From positions 5,833,501-5,897,500 of the forward strand of contig NC_089727.1 of NCBI RefSeq assembly GCF_035083965.1: 64,000 bases of DNA. The letters are read 5' to 3'. Below the pieces are notes generated by a model, which searched no databases, had not been told where the DNA came from, and was given only the letters and a program-made list of their open reading frames with translations. This document shows, one piece after another, positions 58,177 through 64,000 of the stretch. The position numbers were made by a program, and so were the translations under genes. This stretch comes from Branchiostoma lanceolatum. Lineage: Eukaryota > Chordata > Leptocardii > Amphioxiformes > Branchiostomatidae. Numbering within the stretch: the first letter of the stretch is position 1; the number at the start of each line of letters is the position of its first letter.

Positions 58177-61130
58177 TCAGCGAGAGATGGCACCTAAGGG
58201 ATCGTGGCTGGCGAATGGAGGGGAGACGCACGGCAGTTCCAGGCAGAGCGTCGGACCGGCGTCACCACGAGCCACCATTGCTAGTCTTCTAGAGCGCCTG
58301 AGTGTTTGACTAAAATACATTACAAATTACTTATAGTTATACTAGCTTAATGATTAGTAATAGTTATAAACTCAGCTAATGTCCATTTTGTAGCAAGCCA
58401 ATCCGATCTAACAAACATACCTGTTGAATGTAGACCTCCTTTTTGGAGTGTTGAATAGTGCTGAAGGCCGCACATGATCCGGAGACGGGGTCCTTAACGC
58501 CAGGATACTGTTGAACCTCCTAGCAGCAGACCCTGGAGACGGGGTCCTGAACATCAGGATATGGTTGAACCGGGGGGACGGGGTCTTCCCCTTTTCCTTC
58601 AGCCTGGACTGTTCTACATGTAGCTCTTGTCTGTGAAGAAACCATACAAAAAAAATTTTGGTGAGCACAACATTTGTCTCTATGAACAAAAAGAACAAAT
58701 GATTGATATCAATGATATTGACCACTGATCCATATTTGGCCTTCAACTTGAGGGGCCAATGCAATGTGACATACAGTGCAAGAAATATGGTTGGCTGGGA
58801 AAAACTGACGGGACTGTTTTCGAGCTGCAATTATTAGCATTATATAGGCAAATATATAAAAGATTGTTTTGTTATTAGAAAAAATAATGATACTCAAAAT
58901 TAGCCAAACTTGAATCATGTAAAACCTAAGATAGTAATTTTGTTGAAGTGAATAGTTTTATTCCATACTCATGTCTTGTTCTATGTTTACTGTTGTTGCC
59001 ATACTTTGTACCTGCTAATAGTCGTGCAATAAAGTTCTTCTTCTATAATAGTACATGAAACTGCAATAGACAATCAGTGCAACATGCAAGTACATGTATG
59101 TCCTTTTGTGTCTCATTCATATGATATATATGTTTAAAAAAATGTTCAAAGCAGTTTTGGTGCATAAACAGGCTGACACATGATAAACAATATCTCCTTA
59201 CTTTGCATCCCCTGAGTGCCCTATATATAATCAGAAAAGGGGTTGTCCAAGGAGTTTTTAATCATTCATCTTGTGCTTGTAATAAATTGTATGTTTGTTC
59301 TAACCTAAACACAATAAAGATGATTTTAACTCTCTTTCTGACCTCATGGATGTTTTCTTTGGTGCAGCTGCTGCTGCCCCCATCATGTCCGAGTCATTCT
59401 CATCCTCCCGACCGTCACTTCTGTTCTCAAGATCAGTCTCCTCATGTGTCACAGCTGTGTTGGCAGGTCCTGCAGTTTCTGGGAGATCCATGGCACTCGG
59501 GCGACCGGCGTCACCACGAGCCACCATTGCTAGTCTTCTAGAGCGCCTGAGTGTTTGACTAAAATACATTACAAATTACTTATAGTTATACTAGCTTAAT
59601 GATTAGTAATAGTTATAAACTCAGCTAATGTCCATTTTGTAGCAAGCCAATCCGATCTAACAAACATACCTGTTGAATGTAGACCTCCTTTTTGGAGTGT
59701 TGAATAGTGCTGAAGGCCGCACATGATCCGGAGACGGGGTCCTTAACGCCAGGATACTGTTGAACCTCCTAGCAGCAGACCCTGGAGACGGGGTCCTGAA
59801 CGTCAGGATATGGTTGAACCGGGGGGACGGGGTCTTCCCCTTTTCCTTCAGCCTGGACTGTTCTACATGTAGCTCTTGTCTGTGAAGAAACCATACAAAA
59901 AAAATTTTGGTGAGCACAACATTTGTCTCTATGAACAAAAAGAACAAATGATTGATATCAATGATATTGACCACTGATCCATATTTGGCCTTCAACTTGA
60001 GGGGCCAATGCAATGTGACATACAGTGCAAGAAATATGGTTGGCTGGGAAAAACTGACGGGACTGTTTTCGAGCTGCAATTATTAGCATTATATAGGCAA
60101 ATATATAAAAGATTGTTTTGTTATTAGAAAAAATAATGATACTCAAAATTAGCCAAACTTGAATCATGTAAAACCTAAGATAGTAATTTTGTTGAAGTGA
60201 ATAGTTTTATTCCATACTCATGTCTTGTTCTATGTTTACTGTTGTTGCCATACTTTGTACCTGCTATAATAGTCGTGCAATAAAGTTCTTCTTCTATAAT
60301 AGTACATGAAACTGCAATAGACAATCAGTGCAACATGCAAGTACATGTATGTCCTTTTGTGTCTCATTCATATGATATATATGTTTAAAAAAATGTTCAA
60401 AGCAGTTTTGGTGCATAAACAGGCTGACACATGATAAACAATATCTCCTTACTTTGCATCCCCTGAGTGCCCTATATATAATCAGAAAAGGGGTTGTCCA
60501 AGGAGTTTTTAATCATTCATCTTGTGCTTGTAATAAATTGTATGTTTGTTCTAACCTAAACACAATAAAGATGATTTTAACTCTCTTTCTGACCTCATGG
60601 ATGTTTTCTTTGGTGCAGCTGCTGCTGCCCCCATCATGTCCGAGTCATTCTCATCCTCCCGACCGTCACTTCTGTTCTCAAGATCAGTCTCCTCATGTGT
60701 CACAGCTGTGTTGGCAGGTCCTGCAGTTTCTGGGAGATCCATGGCACTCGGGCGACCGGCGTCACCACGAGCCACCATTGCTAGTCTTCTAGAGCGCCTG
60801 AGTGTTTGACTAAAATACATTACAAATTACTTATAGTTATACTAGCTTAATGATTAGTAATAGTTATAAACTCAGCTAATGTCCATTTTGTAGCAAGCCA
60901 ATCCGATCTAACAAACATACCTGTTGAATGTAGACCTCCTTTTTGGAGTGTTGAATAGTGCTGAAGGCCGCACATGATCCGGAGACGGGGTCCTTAACGC
61001 CAGGATACTGTTGAACCTCCTAGCAGCAGACCCTGGAGACGGGGTCCTGAACATCAGGATATGGTTGAACCGGGGGGACGGGGTCTTCCCCTTTTCCTTC
61101 AGCCTGGACTGTTCTACATGTAGCTCTTGT
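58177..61130 (-). CDS. Unrecognised gene with a tandemly repeated exon pair (5' part not seen)
   Basis: Two exon types alternate on the minus strand: X (210 nt) at 60921-61130, 59670-59879 and 58421-58630, and Y (216 nt) at 60594-60809 and 59343-59558, ending in a shorter terminal Y' (58177-58309) that diverges after ARGDAG and stops. All have good splice sites and start and end in phase 2, so X-Y-X-Y-X-Y' reads through as 328 residues. X encodes RQELHVEQSRLKEKGK then two copies of an RFNxIlxxRTPSP motif, followed by ALFNTPKRRSTFNR. Y encodes QTLRRSRRLAMVARGDAGR and an acidic EETDLENRSDGREDENDSD segment. The TPSP and TPKR sites resemble proline-directed kinase sites in a disordered, possibly nuclear protein, but I do not recognise the family. 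The true 5' exons must lie right of the retroelement at 61377. Confidence 0.6.
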
Positions 61131-61376
61131 CTGTGAAGAAACCATACAAAAAAAATTTTGGTGAGCACAACATTTGTCTCTATGAACAAAAAGAACAAAT
61201 GATTGATATCAATGATATTGACCACTGATCCATATTTGGCCTTCAACTTGAGGGGCCAATGCAATGTGACATACAGTGCAAGAAATATGGTTGGCTGGGA
61301 AAAACTGACGGGACTGTTTTCGAGCTGCAATTATTAGCATTATATAGGCAAATATATAAAAGATTGTTTTGTTATT
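58254..61376. repeat. 2.5 tandem copies of a 1.25-kb unit
   Basis: Units 58254-59502 (1249 bp), 59503-60753 (1251 bp) and the partial 60754-61376. Exons and introns are almost identical; I see one substitution in exon X (Met/Thr codon) and a two-base indel near 59012/60263. The third copy is cut by the retroelement. Confidence 0.95.
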
Positions 61377-61620
61377 CTTCAAGATGGCGGCGAAGCGAAC
61401 ACCTCTGCAGGATCGCTCCGCTTGAGTGCGACTAATTCCCTACTTTTACGGTAAAAGTGAGACCCAAAGTGTGTCTAGTCCAAAGTTAGTAGTAAATATA
61501 GCTGTCACAGATACAGCATTTAGACGCAGATAAAGTCCTTAACCTTTTAAAAGGTAAAGTTTGTCTGAGAGTTACCCGCGCGTCTGGAGCGTCAGGAGAA
61601 CAAAGACCCAAGCCGACAAA
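61377..61620 (+). other. 5' UTR of the retroelement
   Basis: The left boundary is exact: unit 3 follows the sequence of units 1 and 2 up to ttgttatt at 61376 and then switches. The element starts cttcaagatggcggcg, placing a YY1-type motif at 61381-61390. No long ORF before 61621. Confidence 0.75.
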
Positions 61621-64000
61621 ATGGCGACCAGCGACCGTGACTTGAAATCGTCTAACAAGTTATACAGCCTGCTTGGAGTTACAAGCAACGCAACAGAAGA
61701 AGAGATCATCTCGGCGTACGGAGTGAAAGTAAAGCGACACGAGAAAGCTGAGAACACAACCAAGGACAAGCGTCTCCTATCTGCGGCCCGTCAAAATTTC
61801 TCAAAGGTAAGCAAAGCCTGCTATGTCTTATCGGACAAAGAACGCCGACAACTATATGACAAATCAAACAAGATATCAGAGCCGAAAAAATACGACAAAC
61901 GGAAGAATGACGACTACTTCGTGGAGTTCAATGACAACTGTGTTACAATTCATATTCCGTCAGAATCGGACAAACATTGGATAGAGATTCTTGAAACACA
62001 CTACAGCCTACCTACTGATGACAAGGGCAAACATGGCCATCAACTCAACGTCCCATACCACGATCCTACCACAGACGAATATATCGGCTCAGTAACGCTA
62101 CATGTATACCATACATGTAAGATCCTAGTACAGGGACCAGCCTATTACCTATGGGTGCTGGACATGTTCGAAAGGTTGAAGAAGACGCTAGAAACAAACT
62201 GCACCACGACGGAAGATGAAGAGTCCCGATGCGAGGACATTGTCTGCAATAAGTGCGAACGGCCAGGCCCAGATGATGATGGTGTCATTCAATGTAACAT
62301 TTGCCAGAATTGGTATCACTATGTATGCACGGGTGTACACGAGTTTCTGCTACATGAACTGATAAAAAATGCAGAGAGCGAGTTCGTTTGTAATGAATGT
62401 ATTGTGACAGACCCTAGCTTGATAGGCGAAACATTCTCTCAGGGTGTCAGCAACGAAGACATCGAAGAAACTGCACCAAAACAGTTGTTCGACAAATCTA
62501 CACCAATCGAAACAGAAACAAACAACAACAATTATGACAAACTGAGTATGCTGCAAAGTAGTGTGGACAAGCTCGAGGCCATTATGATGAGCAGAATTGT
62601 ACACGAGAATAACAATATCGACACATTATCAGCTCGGCTTTCTCACCTTGAGGGCCTATTGTCAAAAACAATGGAGGCCCCCCAATGAGTCAACGAAAGA
62701 CAAAAGCGTCATTGAAGGGCTGTCAAAACGGGTCAAGTCCCTAGAAGCAGAAAACAAAAATCTTCGGAAAAGAATCACGACACTGGAAAATAAGTATACA
62801 ACAGACGGAAGTCAATCGTCAGAGCTAAAAGACGCAATCAACGAACCGTCCGATCCCCACACCGATACCTTTGAGAGCAACATCCCCACAAACAACAGAT
62901 ACCAGGTACTCGGCGACAACAGGCCCATGACAAAGGGACAATCCTCTCACTTAACAAGTGACCATTGTCATGACAATCCCCTTGACAATGGCCAGCCGCA
63001 GACAGGACCAGCACGAAGGCGTTCAGAGGGTTCAGAGGATGACAGCCTAGCGGAAATAGTCATCATTGGTGACTCAAACACTAGAGGCATTATTCCCAGC
63101 GTGCTCTACCCGGGTAAGAAAACTGCCAAACACTCAGCTATGAAAGTTCCGCAAGCCACAGACCTGATCACAACAACGACCTACTCGGATCCCAAGTGCA
63201 TTGTCTTCCACGTGGGGACAAACGACATTCGCGAGGAAAGGGCGGCACATGGTGTTACAGAAAACCTCAGACAACTGGTCGCAACAACACACACAAAGTA
63301 CCCGAATGCAAAGATCGTTATGTCTGCCATACCCCCGAGGAACGACCAGCAGCTGATGGAAGTCACGCGGGACGTGAACGCCTTCCTTCACATTCTAAAC
63401 CAAGAAACTTCCTACACCAGTCTGGCCGACAACAACAACCTCGGCGAAGATGGATTCATCAAGGCTAGTTTGTTCAAACGAGACGGGTACCACCTAAACA
63501 GGGCCGGTCTGAAAGTACTTGCAGCTAGTTGGAAGACGGTAATCCACCCCATTGTAGGCATGGGTACGTACCACAAAGGGCAAAGGAGGAGCAGCACCCT
63601 TCCACAGCGTTCGGAAGTGAGTCAGACACAGTCTCCAGAGCAAAACAGGGAGCGTACATCCCAAGGACGACGTCCAACCGTGAGTCGACCAAATTCAAAC
63701 TGGAGACCGCATAACCAACCGAACCCAGGTTGGCGTCCACACGACGAACAGAACCCAAAGTGGTCTCCGCGCGACGGACCGAACCCAGAATGGTTGCCTC
63801 GCAATGGACCAAACCCAGGCTGGCTTCCACGCGATGGACCGAACCCAGACTGGCGCCCACGGGACAGACCGAATCCAGATTGGTTGCCACGCAACGGACC
63901 GGACCCAGGCTGGCTCCCACGCGACGGACCGAACCAAGGCTGGCTTCCACGCGACGGACCAAACCAAAACTGGCTTCCACGCAGCCGAGACTGGCACCGT
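61621..64000 (+). CDS. Non-LTR retroelement ORF1: J-like, PHD, coiled-coil and SGNH-like domains, frame-shifted
   Basis: The start is the ATG at 61621 in good context (acaaaATGGcg). In the first frame: a J-domain-like fold (residues about 12-80; [16 protein letters not shown], then [16 protein letters not shown]) where the HPD tripeptide is H40-E-K; an unassigned domain (about 95-195); and a C4HC3 PHD finger (about 208-260). That frame stops at 62686-62688. The +1 frame continues from a six-C run (62678-62683) and stays open to the window end: a coiled coil ([20 protein letters not shown]), an SGNH-hydrolase-like domain with GDSN (near 63071), GTND (63215-63226) and DGYHLN (63482-63499), and decapeptide repeats. 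PHD fingers and esterase domains are known in CR1-type ORF1 proteins, which likely bind nucleic acid; a J-like domain is not something I know there. The ORF runs past 64000, and the polymerase ORF would follow. Confidence 0.75.
63690..64000 (+). repeat. 30-bp coding repeat ([14 protein letters not shown] decapeptides)
   Basis: About ten in-frame copies of a 30-bp unit (gaacccaggctggcttccac core) encode Pro-Asn-Pro-x-Trp-x-Pro-Arg-x-x repeats at the C-terminal side of the SGNH-like domain, continuing to the window edge. Rich in Arg, Trp and Pro. Confidence 0.92.

Noticed and set aside
61561..61620. Retroelement ORF1 start at 61561
   Set aside because: The codon there is TTG. The first ATG in frame is 61621, with a strong context.
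63525..63997. Minus-strand repeat proteins at the window end
   Set aside because: Antisense shadows of the 30-bp coding repeat.

Overview
The window is nuclear DNA of an animal. Its genes are split by many spliceosomal introns, intergenic spaces are short, and DNA transposons and LINE fragments are common. The gene set is deuterostome-like and the frequent acatgta-type words suggest a lancelet (Branchiostoma), but that assignment is an inference. Five conserved genes can be rebuilt exon by exon with consistent reading frames. The right end holds a tandemly amplified exon pair and an unusual retroelement.

Layout. 192-10976 (-): a secreted or lysosomal GH31 alpha-glucosidase with a trefoil domain, its 3' end beyond the left edge; one intron carries a 3.1-kb fold-back element (4030-7156). 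11030-14178: intergenic. 14367-23155 (-): GATB, 13 exons, 542 codons; its introns hold several miniature transposons and a 5'-truncated LINE. 23156-23293: short divergent promoter. 24371-46072 (+): BRCA2, 26 coding exons, 3913 codons, with one 7.1-kb exon encoding 23 BRC-type repeats. 47490-50440 (-): CLN5, 330 codons. 50441-50881: second divergent promoter. 50882-54448 (+): COMMD6, 203 codons, with a full N-terminal domain. 54553-57769: intergenic, no recognised gene. 58177-61130 (-): unrecognised gene made of near-identical repeated exon pairs. 61377-64000 (+): 5' part of a non-LTR retroelement inserted into the third repeat, with a first ORF that combines a J-domain-like fold lacking HPD, a PHD finger, a coiled coil, an SGNH-esterase-like domain and decapeptide repeats.

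The conserved genes do not form a pathway: GATB acts in mitochondrial Gln-tRNA synthesis, BRCA2 in homologous recombination, CLN5 in lysosomal lipid synthesis, COMMD6 in Commander-complex trafficking, and the glucosidase in glycogen or starch breakdown. They are linked by two head-to-head promoters (GATB/BRCA2 and CLN5/COMMD6) and by old synteny, since BRCA2, CLN5 and COMMD6 all lie on human chromosome 13. The strongest candidates for something undescribed are the retroelement's ORF1 architecture with a YY1-like site at its 5' end, the fold-back element, the 23-repeat BRCA2, and the in-frame exon-pair amplification.
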